This document shows, piece by piece, positions 36,151-44,040 of a stretch of DNA of 63,900 nucleotides (positions are counted from its first letter, which is position 1; each line of letters opens with the position of its first letter). A program made the translations under genes and the position numbers. Origin of the DNA: CAZBRS01 sp964494475 (GTDB lineage: Bacteria > Myxococcota_A > UBA9042 > CAZBRS01). The notes beneath the pieces were generated by a model. It searched no databases and was not told the DNA's origin. It worked only from the letters and a program-made list of their open reading frames with translations. Location: the NCBI GenBank assembly GCA_964494475.1, contig CAZBRS010000037.1, positions 1-63,900 on the forward strand, given 5' to 3'.

Positions 36151-36968
36151 ACCGATGGAGCGTCGTCACCCTATGGATCGCGCTCGTGGCCCTGCCCGCG
36201 CTGGCCGCCGGGCTCTCGGACGAGCAGGCCTACAAGTTCACCGAGGCTCTTCACGAGGCCTCGCGTTACGGGCGTTCGGGCAACTACAAGCGCGCCTTCG
36301 ACGCGTACGAGAAGGCGCTGCAGTACAACCCCGAGGCCACCGACGTGTACTACAACCTGGTGGCCATCGGTGAGGCCATGAAGCTCTTCGACAAGGTCTA
36401 CCTGTACGCCGCGGGCTACCTGGCGGTGGCGGGCGAGGGCTCCGAGGAAGGGCGCGAGATCCTGGCCAAGCAGAACGCCGCCCGCAAGCAACTGAAGGGG
36501 CTCGGCAAGCTCTCGGTGCAGCTCGACCAGGTGGGCGCGGTCATCACGGTCGACGACGTCTACCTGGGCACCTCGCCCCTCCGCGAGGTCGAACTGCCGG
36601 CGGGCACCTACCGGGTCGGCGCGACGTTGAAGGACTTCCATCCCGGCACGATCGAGGCCCGGGTCAAGGCCGAGGTCGTCGAGACGGTCACCCTGAAGCT
36701 CGAGGAGATCGTCTACTACGGCACCCTCGTGATCACCACCAAGCCCGAGGCCGGGGTCAGCGTCTACGTCGACGACAAGCTCATCGGGGTGTCGCCCCTG
36801 GCCGAGCCGCTGAAGGTGCAGGCCAACCGCGAGCACGTCGTGCGCCTCGAGCTGGCGGGCCACGACACCTGGACCCGCGCCGTGGTCGTCGCGCCCGACA
36901 AGCCCTCGGCCGTCGAGGCCACGCTCGAGAAGCCCCCGGCGCCCGGCGAGTCCGAGGAGTCCTGGTAG
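36147..36968 (+). CDS. Secreted TPR/PEGA-domain protein
   Basis: 273 residues with a signal peptide (WIALVALPALAAG). Residues 25-100 form a TPR-like pair of helices (GNYKRAFDAYEKALQYNPEA). Two PEGA repeats follow, each with a VYVDDKLIG-type strand and an SPL turn: ITVDDVYLGTSPL and VSVYVDDKLIGVSPL. PEGA domains are beta-sandwiches of surface proteins. It is translationally coupled to the S41 protease by an ATGA overlap, so it is a plausible partner or substrate adaptor of that protease. Confidence 0.82.
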   Translation: MNRWSVVTLWIALVALPALAAGLSDEQAYKFTEALHEASRYGRSGNYKRAFDAYEKALQYNPEATDVYYNLVAIGEAMKLFDKVYLYAAGYLAVAGEGSEEGREILAKQNAARKQLKGLGKLSVQLDQVGAVITVDDVYLGTSPLREVELPAGTYRVGATLKDFHPGTIEARVKAEVVETVTLKLEEIVYYGTLVITTKPEAGVSVYVDDKLIGVSPLAEPLKVQANREHVVRLELAGHDTWTRAVVVAPDKPSAVEATLEKPPAPGESEESW

Positions 36969-37016
36969 GCCGGCCCGTGCGGCCCTTCTGTCCCTGACGC
37001 CGCCCCGCCCCTTTTT

Positions 37017-37045
37017 TTGACCCGCCCCTCCAACGGCCGTACGCT
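37017..37045 (+). promoter_or_regulatory. ftsK promoter
   Basis: TTGACC (37017-37022), a 17-bp spacer and TACGCT (37040-37045), 18 bp before the start codon. Confidence 0.5.
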
Positions 37046-37063
37046 CGACTCGCGGAGGTGTGC

Positions 37064-39598
37064 ATGGCCGTCAAGCACCGGCTGGTCGACAGCGAGAACG
37101 AGCCCCACGAGCCCGAGGGCAGCGAGCCCGAGGCTCCGAGCGAGGGGAAGGCCGAGGCCAGGCCGCGGCGGCGCGCCAAGCTGTTCGTGGCCTCGGGCGC
37201 GGCGACCTCCTCGGTCGCGCCTGGCGAACCGGCCTCCGACTCGGGGGAGGGCCCGGCTCGCGCGAACGCCGCGCCCTCGGTCACCGATCGCCTGAAGAAG
37301 GACACGTACGGCATCCTGCTCGGCGCCGGCGCGCTGCTCCTGCTCCTGGCCCTGGCCAGCTTCGTCCGGCGCGCCGAGCCCTCGGCCAACTGGGTGGGGC
37401 TGCTCGGCCACTGGGGGGCGTGGGCGCTGCTCGGCACCTTCGGCGTGACCGCCTGGCTGTTCGTGCCGCTGTCCGTGTGGCTCGGCGTCACGCTGCTCGC
37501 GAAGAAGCGCCGCCCCGAGTGGTGGCGGTTGGCGGGCGCGGCCGCGCTCGTCGTGCTGTTGCCGGTGTTCGTGCGCCTCCTGTTCCCGCTGGCCCGCCTG
37601 CAGGGCGTGAAGGCCTCGGGCGCGGTGGGCGAGTACGTGGGCGAGTTCGTCTTCCGGCCCCTGCTCGGCGACGTGGGCGCCACGGTGCTGGTCTCGGTGC
37701 TCGTCTTCGCCGCGCTCATGTTCCTGACCGCCGTGCCCATGGCCATCTGGGGTCGGCGCAGCGCCGCCGCGGCCCAGCGCGTGGGGGGCCTGTTCGGACC
37801 CCGCCAGCGGCCGGTGCCCGTCATCGACGACGCCGAGTTCGTGCCGGACGACGAGAGTCCCCCCGCGCCGGAGCCCGCGGGCGAGCCCTTCATCCGCGAG
37901 CGACCGGTGCGACGGGAGCCGCCCCTCCCGGACGACGAGGCGCCGGTGCCCGGTCGCGAGAACCTCCAGCTCGAGCCCGTCGATCCTCGCGCCGACCCCT
38001 CGACGGGGCTCGGGGCAGGGAGGCGAGGCGCGAAGAAGCGCGCCCACGAGCCCGAGATCGTCGAGTCCGAAGCCATGAAGAGGCGCCTCGACGAGCCCGA
38101 CGGCGCGTCGATCGTGCCCGAGGAGGAGGCCGCGGGCGAGTACGTGTTCCCGCCCACCAGCCTGCTCGACTACGAGGCCCCGCGCCAGGTGGGGGGCATC
38201 CTCAAGGAGCTCCTGAGGGAGAAGGCGGTCCTGCTCGAGCAGACGCTCAAGGACTTCGGCATCCAGGGCAAGGTCACGCAGATCAACCCGGGCCCGGTCA
38301 TCACCATGTTCGAGGTGCTGCCCGACCGCGGGGTGAAGATCAGCCGCATCGCCGGCCTGGCCGACGACCTGTCGCTGGCCCTGAAGGCCCTGAAGGTGCG
38401 CATCGTGGCCCCCATCCCCGGCAAGGGCGTGGTGGGCATCGAGATCCCGAACGAGCAGCGCGAGATCGTGTACCTGAAGGAGATCGTGCTCTCGGACGAG
38501 TTCCGCGCCCTCGGCTCCAAGCTGGGCGTGTGCCTCGGCAAGGACATCTTCGGCAACCCGGCCACGGCCGATCTGCAGAAGATGCCGCACCTGCTGGTGG
38601 CCGGCGCCACGGGCTCGGGCAAGTCGGTCGGCATCAACGCCTTCCTGGTCAGCATCCTGTACAAGGCGTCGCCCGACGACGTGAAGATGATCCTGATCGA
38701 CCCCAAGATGCTCGAGCTCTCCATCTACCAGGGCATCCCCCACCTGCTCACGCCGGTCGTCACCGACATGAAGCAGGCCTCGATCGTCCTGAAGTGGGCC
38801 GTGGCCGAGATGGAGAACCGCTACCGCCTGATGTCGAAGCTGGGTGTCCGCAACATCGAGCAGTACAACAAGGCCGTGGCCGAGACCGAGGTGCGTCGCG
38901 CCGACGCGGCCGCTCGCGGCGAGGTGGGCGTCGGCGAGGACGACGACGAGCACTTCCCGCGCATGCCCTACGTCGTGCTGGTCATCGACGAGTTCGCCGA
39001 CCTCATGACCGTGGCCCAGAAGGACGTCGAGACCTCGGTCATCCGCATCGCGCAGTTGGCGCGCGCCGCCGGCATCCACCTGGTGCTGGCCACCCAGCGC
39101 CCCAGCGTCGACGTCATCACCGGCATCATCAAGGCCAACCTGCCCACGCGCATCGCGTTCCAGGTGGCCTCGAAGGTCGACTCGCGCACCATCCTCGACA
39201 CGAACGGGGCCGAGAACCTGCTGGGCGCCGGTGACATGCTCTACATGCCGCCGGGCACCTCCAAGCTGGCGCGCGTGCACGGCGCGTGGGTGTCGACCGA
39301 AGAGGTGCGGCGCGTGGTCGAGCACGTCAAGGCCCAGCGCAAGCCGCGCTACGACCTGAAGATCCTCGAGGAGGCCCCGAAGGAAGAGGTCCTCGAGGAC
39401 GATCTGCACGACGAATTGTACGAGCAGGCGTTGACCATCGTGGCCGAGACGCGCCAGGCGAGCATCTCGTACATCCAGCGGCGCCTGAAGATCGGCTACA
39501 ATCGCGCCGCGCGGCTGGTGGAGCGCATGGAGCGCGAGGGCATCGTGGGGGCCTCCGACGGCAGCCGACCGCGCGAGGTCTACATCGATCGGATCTGA
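37064..39598 (+). CDS. ftsK: DNA translocase FtsK
   Basis: Septal ATPase that pumps chromosome ends during division. 844 residues: a charged N-terminal tail, four to five membrane helices (about 80-230), an acidic Pro-rich linker, then the motor. The beta part has NPGPVITMFEV and Walker A GATGSGKS (about 514-521). VLVIDEFADLM is Walker B, RIAQLARAAGIHLVLATQRPS is typical, and the C-terminal winged helix (gamma, SYIQRRLKIGYNRAARLVE) reads the KOPS sequence. The ATG follows GGAGG by five bases; the GTG two codons earlier overlaps that site and is rejected. ysxC follows 6 bp after the stop. Confidence 0.97.
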   Translation: MAVKHRLVDSENEPHEPEGSEPEAPSEGKAEARPRRRAKLFVASGAATSSVAPGEPASDSGEGPARANAAPSVTDRLKKDTYGILLGAGALLLLLALASFVRRAEPSANWVGLLGHWGAWALLGTFGVTAWLFVPLSVWLGVTLLAKKRRPEWWRLAGAAALVVLLPVFVRLLFPLARLQGVKASGAVGEYVGEFVFRPLLGDVGATVLVSVLVFAALMFLTAVPMAIWGRRSAAAAQRVGGLFGPRQRPVPVIDDAEFVPDDESPPAPEPAGEPFIRERPVRREPPLPDDEAPVPGRENLQLEPVDPRADPSTGLGAGRRGAKKRAHEPEIVESEAMKRRLDEPDGASIVPEEEAAGEYVFPPTSLLDYEAPRQVGGILKELLREKAVLLEQTLKDFGIQGKVTQINPGPVITMFEVLPDRGVKISRIAGLADDLSLALKALKVRIVAPIPGKGVVGIEIPNEQREIVYLKEIVLSDEFRALGSKLGVCLGKDIFGNPATADLQKMPHLLVAGATGSGKSVGINAFLVSILYKASPDDVKMILIDPKMLELSIYQGIPHLLTPVVTDMKQASIVLKWAVAEMENRYRLMSKLGVRNIEQYNKAVAETEVRRADAAARGEVGVGEDDDEHFPRMPYVVLVIDEFADLMTVAQKDVETSVIRIAQLARAAGIHLVLATQRPSVDVITGIIKANLPTRIAFQVASKVDSRTILDTNGAENLLGAGDMLYMPPGTSKLARVHGAWVSTEEVRRVVEHVKAQRKPRYDLKILEEAPKEEVLEDDLHDELYEQALTIVAETRQASISYIQRRLKIGYNRAARLVERMEREGIVGASDGSRPREVYIDRI

Positions 39599-39604
39599 TT
39601 GACC

Positions 39605-40189
39605 ATGCGCTTCAAGACGGTCGAGCACTACAACGAGTACCAGATCCCGGTGGGCAGCCCCATGTCGGCGTTGCCTCAGGTCGCCATCGTCGGCCGCTCC
39701 AACTCGGGCAAGTCGACGCTGTTGAACGCGCTCGTCGAGCAGCGCCACGCCGCGCGCACGAGCGCCATGCCGGGCCGAACGCAGGAGATCCACTTCTTCC
39801 TGCTCGACGAGGCGTTGATGCTGGCCGACCTGCCGGGCTACGGCTACGCGGCGGTGTCGAAGAAGCTGCGCAAGGACTGGGACGTGCGCATGGCGCGCTA
39901 CCTGACCACGCTGCCGCGGCTGCGCCTGGTGCTGCTCATCCAGGACTGCCGCCGCGACCCCGGCCCCGAGGAGCAGTGGATCCTGGACCGCGCTCGCGAG
40001 CAGGGCGCCGAGTTCCTGGTGCTCGCCAACAAGATCGATCAGCTGCCCAAGCCGCAGATCAAGCTGCGCCTGGCCGACCTCTTCTCGATGTACCGGGCGA
40101 TCGGTCATCCCGGCCGAATCGTGGGCCTGTCGGCCCGTGACAAGCAGGGCCTGGAGCCGGTGGAGGAGCGCCTGACGCGACTCGTCTAG
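39605..40189 (+). CDS. ysxC: Ribosome biogenesis GTP-binding protein YsxC/EngB
   Basis: GTPase for late assembly of the 50S subunit. 194 residues with G1 GRSNSGKST (30-38), G3 DLPGYGYA, G4 NKID and G5 SARD in order. Ser in place of a hydrophobic residue in G1 is usual for EngB. The ATG at 39605 is chosen over the TTG two codons earlier. It lies 6 bp after ftsK and overlaps the end of the convergent helix-turn-helix gene by 4 bp. Confidence 0.96.
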   Translation: MRFKTVEHYNEYQIPVGSPMSALPQVAIVGRSNSGKSTLLNALVEQRHAARTSAMPGRTQEIHFFLLDEALMLADLPGYGYAAVSKKLRKDWDVRMARYLTTLPRLRLVLLIQDCRRDPGPEEQWILDRAREQGAEFLVLANKIDQLPKPQIKLRLADLFSMYRAIGHPGRIVGLSARDKQGLEPVEERLTRLV

Positions 40190-40761
40190 AAGATTTCCTG
40201 GATGATCTCGATGACGCGCTTGGCCGGCGCGCTCTTCTTGATGACGCGCTGGAAGGGCTCGATGGGCGTCTCGTCGGAGGCCAGCGCGAGGCGCCGGATG
40301 CCCTCGAAGCGGGCGTTGGTCGCGAAGTACCCGACGAAGTGCTTCAGGTCCTCGGCCGTGAAGCTCTCGACGTCGACGATGACGGCGTCGGGGATCTCCT
40401 CGCCGATGGCCAGGAACAGGTCGGCCTCGTTCGCGAAGGCGAAGCACTCGTGCTCGCCGACCAGCTTCTGCACGTACTTCTCGCCGGCCGCGGCGTCGCA
40501 CGAGAAGAAGTACAGGCGCAGCACATCGGCCGAGAACGGGTTTGGCATGTGGTACTTGCGCAGGAAGTTGATGAGGTCCTTCTTCTGGATGCGGTAGTGG
40601 CCGCCCGGCGTTCGGAACGCCCGCAGGTACCCCTTCATGATCCAGTTCTTGATCGAGGCGATGTTGGCCTGGCAGATGCGCGAGACGTCGAAGGTGGTGA
40701 AGATGTCCTTGTGCACCAACTTCTTTCCGTCTCGCGGCTTTTCTTTGCGTCCCCTGGTCAT
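40186..40761 (-). CDS. Helix-turn-helix protein with receiver-like domain
   Basis: 191 residues. The first about 65 form an excisionase/MerR-type winged helix (FTTFDVSRICQANIASIKNW, TPGGHYRIQKKDL) that should bind DNA. The rest looks like a response-regulator fold (AVIVDVESFTAEDLKHFV, a strand-loop with Asp, ending with KKSAPAKRVIEII where receivers carry Lys). The acidic pocket is incomplete, so phosphorylation is uncertain. No histidine kinase lies nearby. The start is supported by GGGGG before the ATG and a promoter upstream. It may be a regulator of its own region; the target is unknown. Confidence 0.75.
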   Translation of the reverse strand: MTRGRKEKPRDGKKLVHKDIFTTFDVSRICQANIASIKNWIMKGYLRAFRTPGGHYRIQKKDLINFLRKYHMPNPFSADVLRLYFFSCDAAAGEKYVQKLVGEHECFAFANEADLFLAIGEEIPDAVIVDVESFTAEDLKHFVGYFATNARFEGIRRLALASDETPIEPFQRVIKKSAPAKRVIEIIQEIF

Positions 40762-40806
40762 GGTTCCCCCAACAGGAAGTTGAATGGTTTGCGCACACCC
40801 ACTCCG

Positions 40807-40834
40807 ATGCTAGGGCGACGCTTAGCGATGTCAA
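40807..40834 (-). promoter_or_regulatory. Promoter of the helix-turn-helix gene
   Basis: Minus strand: TTGACA (complement of 40829-40834), a 16-bp spacer, and TAGCAT (complement of 40807-40812). The -35 is consensus. Confidence 0.6.
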
Positions 40835-40856
40835 CGGGTTTTTCCAATGAGAACAA

Positions 40857-40885
40857 TTGACACCCGGTGCCGCGTGGGCTAGGGA
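40857..40885 (+). promoter_or_regulatory. Candidate comEC promoter
   Basis: TTGACA (40857-40862), a 17-bp spacer and a weak TAGGGA (40880-40885). It lies back to back with the minus-strand promoter, 22 bp away. A TTG here opens the reading frame but is more likely the -35 than a start codon. Confidence 0.4.
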
Positions 40886-40919
40886 TTGCCCCGGTTCTCG
40901 TGTTGGGCGGCCTGCGTCC

Positions 40920-42368
40920 GTGTTCCGACCCTTTTCGATAATCGTCTTGGCGATCGTCCTCACGATCGTGAGCCACAGGTTCGGCGCGCCCTGGCTCGTG
41001 CCGCTCTCGGCGTTGCTCGCGGTGGCGGTGCTGTTGACCCGGCGCGTGCTCGCCTGGCCCGCCGTGGCCGCGGCAGTGGGAGGGACCCTCGCCTGGGGAG
41101 CCTGCCTTCTGCTGCCACCTGCGCCGGTCCCGGAGCCGGGGCGCGGGCCCGTGATCCTTCGACTCGATCGCTTCCCGGAGCCGCCCCGGGAGGGGCGTAG
41201 TTCGCTCGAGGGCCGGGTCGTCGACGCGGGGCCCCTGGCGGCCCTGGCGGGGCAGCGCGTGCGGGTCGACGTGCCCGGGTGGGCCGGCCCGTACCGCGTA
41301 GGCGATCAGGTGCAGGTCGACGGGCGCTGGCGCCCGATCTCGGGCGAGCTCTTCCTGGCGCGTGGGCTGCGCTACCGGACGGCCGTCGCGCGGCCACCCC
41401 TCGTCTTCGGCACGGCGCGCGGGGTCGGCGCGTGGGTCGAGCGCGGGCTGCAGACGGCGCGCGACGATCTGGTCTCCGCCACGGGCCGGGTGGCGGGTGC
41501 GTCGGCGCCGGTGGTCGCCTCTCTGGTCCTCGGCGTGCGCGGCGACGTACCGCGGGAGGACCTGGCCGTGCTGGTCGACACGGGCGTCATCCACCTGTTC
41601 GCCATCTCCGGCGGGCACCTGGCCATCTTCGGCGGGCTGCTCTTCCTGGGCGTGCGCGGGCTGCTCGGTCGGTCGCGGTGGGCGCGGCTCCGCCTGCTCG
41701 ATCGCAAGGTCGGCGCGGTCTTCGCCATCGTGGCGGCGCTCGGCTTCGCGCTCCTCACGGGCTCCAACGTCTCGACCATGCGCTCCTTCTGGATGATCTC
41801 CCTCTACTTCCTCGGCATCCTCCTCGATCGCGAGCCCGACGCCGTGACCTTCCTGGCCGCGTCGTTGACCCTGCTCCTGCTCTGGAACCCCGCGGCGCTC
41901 TTCGACCCCTCGCTCCAACTCAGCGCCGTCGGCGTGGCGTCGCTGTTCGTCGCCGGTCGCTCGGCGGCCCGGGGCATGCTGGCGCGCGCCTTCGTGGCCT
42001 CGTGGTGGGCGTTCGTGCTGACCACGCCCATCGGGTTCGCCTACTTCGATCGGCTCCCGCTGGCCACGCCCCTGGCCAATGTGCTGTTGGTGCCTCTCTT
42101 CTCCCTGGCCGTGATGCCGTTGGCCTTCCTGGTGGTGTTCACCGCCCCCTGGCTGCCGACCCTCGCCGGGTGGGCGGCCGTGCCCCTCGGCTGGCTGCTC
42201 GACGCCACCTTCGCCGGGCTGCGGATGCTCGCGGCGTGGATCCCGGCGCCCACGAGCGGCCTCGCGTTCGTGCTCGCGTTCCTGCCTCTGGCCTTGCTCG
42301 GGACCGGATTGCTGTGGAGGTGGGAGCGGGGGGTTCGGAGGGAGCTCACAAACCCGCAGCGAGGGTGA
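40920..42368 (+). CDS. ComEC/Rec2-type competence membrane protein lacking the MBL domain
   Basis: ComEC forms the inner-membrane channel for transforming DNA. About 482 residues from the GTG at 40920: N-terminal helices, a short OB-like beta segment (SLEGRVVDAGP, YRVGDQVQVDGRWRP), then the competence domain with the hallmark HLFAISGGHLAIFGG and about eight further helices (TGSNVSTMRSFWMISLYF, DPSLQLSAVGVASLF). It ends after the last helices, so the C-terminal metallo-beta-lactamase nuclease domain is missing, as in several proteobacterial lineages. No clear Shine-Dalgarno sequence; the start is uncertain by some 20 codons. It overlaps the convergent lipoprotein by 23 bp. Confidence 0.88.
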   Translation: MFRPFSIIVLAIVLTIVSHRFGAPWLVPLSALLAVAVLLTRRVLAWPAVAAAVGGTLAWGACLLLPPAPVPEPGRGPVILRLDRFPEPPREGRSSLEGRVVDAGPLAALAGQRVRVDVPGWAGPYRVGDQVQVDGRWRPISGELFLARGLRYRTAVARPPLVFGTARGVGAWVERGLQTARDDLVSATGRVAGASAPVVASLVLGVRGDVPREDLAVLVDTGVIHLFAISGGHLAIFGGLLFLGVRGLLGRSRWARLRLLDRKVGAVFAIVAALGFALLTGSNVSTMRSFWMISLYFLGILLDREPDAVTFLAASLTLLLLWNPAALFDPSLQLSAVGVASLFVAGRSAARGMLARAFVASWWAFVLTTPIGFAYFDRLPLATPLANVLLVPLFSLAVMPLAFLVVFTAPWLPTLAGWAAVPLGWLLDATFAGLRMLAAWIPAPTSGLAFVLAFLPLALLGTGLLWRWERGVRRELTNPQRG

Positions 42369-42783
42369 ACCCGGGCGACGTGAAGGCCTCGCCCGCTGCT
42401 TCGCGCGTGTCGGTCGGGACCAGGCGGAGCTTGAGCTTCTCGGTGGGCTCGGGCCCCTCGAACCCGAGACGCAGCAGGTGCGTGCGACCCGGGGCCGAGC
42501 GGTCGGGCTCGAGGCCCGAGCGTCCGTCGGTGCCCGGCTCGTCGGTGAGGGAGCATTCGCCTGCGGTGCGCTCGCACGAGATGGTCAGGTCGACCGGCTC
42601 GCCATCGGCGTCGACCACGCGAAAGACCACGTCGCAGACCCGATCGACGCAGGCGATGGCGTCGATGCCGGCGATCGACGGGGCGGCGTTGGGGGTGGGC
42701 CGTGTCTTGTCGCAGGCCAGGAGTCCGAGGGCCATCGCCGCGACGAGGCTCAATAGGGATTTTGTTCCAGCCAGGCTTCCCAC
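42346..42783 (-). CDS. Small lipoprotein, function unknown
   Basis: 145 residues from a GTG start. The hydrophobic leader ends LGLLAC, then a short beta-rich domain with a Cys pair (ACVDRVC) and later SCERTAGEC, probably disulfides, and an Ig-like pattern (VVFRVVDADGEPVDLTISC). An ATG further upstream would place 17 extra residues ahead of the leader, so the GTG is preferred. It overlaps the stop of the HEAT-like gene by 34 bp, so the two are likely one transcript. Confidence 0.6.
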   Translation of the reverse strand: MGSLAGTKSLLSLVAAMALGLLACDKTRPTPNAAPSIAGIDAIACVDRVCDVVFRVVDADGEPVDLTISCERTAGECSLTDEPGTDGRSGLEPDRSAPGRTHLLRLGFEGPEPTEKLKLRLVPTDTREAAGEAFTSPGFTLAAGL

Positions 42784-43916
42784 TGTGTTCGATCCTTTTC
42801 GAAGTTCTCGCCGGTGGTCTTGAGGAGGGCCCACGCGGCCATGTCCGAGACGCGCGCGTCGACGTGGGCGAGCTGTTCGATCAGCGGACGGAGGGCGCTT
42901 CGGGACCCGATGTTGCCCAGGGCCTCGGCGGCCCGTGTCGCGCGATCGGGGTCTTCGGAGCGCAACTGGACGAGCAGCGACGGCACGGCGGCGGAGTCCT
43001 TGATTTCGCCAAGGGCCCAGTAGAGCAGGTGCAGCGTCGGCTCGCGGGTCTCGGGCGTCTCGAACAGCCCCAGGAGCGCCTGCGTGGTCTCGTGGTTCTT
43101 CATGCGCGCGAGCGATACGATGGCCTCGCGGCTGTAGTCGCCGCGGAGCTCGTCGGTGAGGTACGGGGCGAGCGAAGGGTCGGCGGTCTCGCCGAACGCC
43201 ACGACCAGCCGGCGGCCGAGCATGGGCTCGGGCCAGCTCAGGTGCAGGTAGAGGAGCGGCGCTACGGCGGGATCGCCGATACGGCGCAGGGCCTCGACAG
43301 CTTCGAGTCGGACCGCCAGGGGCCGGCGCGCGTCCGACAGCAACCGCACCAGGGCATCGACCGAGTCGAGGTCCTTCAGGCGTCCCGCGACCCCGGCGGC
43401 TGCAGCCTGCACGACGGCGCTGGTGGCCTGGAGTCCGGAGCGCGCCACCCGCAGGGCGCCGACGGGGTCGAGCTCGGGGGCCAGCCTCAGCGCCGCGGCC
43501 CGCACGCCGGGCACCGCGCTGGACTCGGCCAGGGCCAGGACCCGCTCTGCGTGCACCGGACCGCGGAACACCTCGAGGTACTCGAGGGCGTAGGAGAGGA
43601 CTCGGACGTCTTCGGCCTCGAGCAGGGGCTCGACCAGCGAGGGGGGCTCGAAGGCCGTGCGGGTCTGGATCGCCAGCCAGGCGCCCAGCGCGCGGGCGGG
43701 AGCCTGCTCGGAGCGCACCAGCTCCGAGACGAGCCGAACGCGCTCTTCGCGAGGCCTCGCGGTGAGTTGGCGCGCCAGGGGCGCGCAGGCGTCGGGCCTG
43801 TCGCCCTTCTCCCAGCAGGCCAGCAACGCGGCGGTCGGATCGGGGGTCGGCCCGGCGAGCGCCGACGCTGCGAAGATCAGGGCGAAGACGAAGGCGGGGC
43901 GGGCCAGACGGAGCAT
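42750..43916 (-). CDS. Secreted HEAT-repeat protein
   Basis: 388 residues: signal peptide (FVFALIFAASALAGP), then about eight helical repeats of the HEAT/PBS type (VRLEAVEALRRIGDPAVAPLL, ATRAAEALGNIGSRSALRPLI, SREAIVSLARMKNHET). Such scaffolds hold partner proteins; no enzyme motif is present. The start is placed at the signal peptide rather than 17 codons upstream. It is divergent from the PpiD-like gene, with which it shares a 124-bp promoter region. Confidence 0.8.
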   Translation of the reverse strand: MLRLARPAFVFALIFAASALAGPTPDPTAALLACWEKGDRPDACAPLARQLTARPREERVRLVSELVRSEQAPARALGAWLAIQTRTAFEPPSLVEPLLEAEDVRVLSYALEYLEVFRGPVHAERVLALAESSAVPGVRAAALRLAPELDPVGALRVARSGLQATSAVVQAAAAGVAGRLKDLDSVDALVRLLSDARRPLAVRLEAVEALRRIGDPAVAPLLYLHLSWPEPMLGRRLVVAFGETADPSLAPYLTDELRGDYSREAIVSLARMKNHETTQALLGLFETPETREPTLHLLYWALGEIKDSAAVPSLLVQLRSEDPDRATRAAEALGNIGSRSALRPLIEQLAHVDARVSDMAAWALLKTTGENFEKDRTQWEAWLEQNPY

Positions 43917-43972
43917 CGCGGACGGCCTCCAGGGCACCCAGCAGTCAGACGCGCACCTTAGCACCAATTTCG

Positions 43973-44001
43973 TTGACGGGCAAGGGGGGCCTGCCTACAC
44001 T
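43973..44001 (+). promoter_or_regulatory. Promoter of the ppiD-like operon
   Basis: TTGACG (43973-43978), a 17-bp spacer and TACACT (43996-44001), about 40 bp before the ATG. One of the best sigma70-type matches in the window. Confidence 0.6.
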
Positions 44002-44040
44002 CTCCCGCCTGAGCGTGTGCCCCCGAGGAGTTCCAAAAAG

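Noticed and set aside
40857..40919. TTG start of the comEC-like gene at 40857.
   Set aside because: It coincides with a perfect TTGACA -35 box and adds residues that do not resemble the family.
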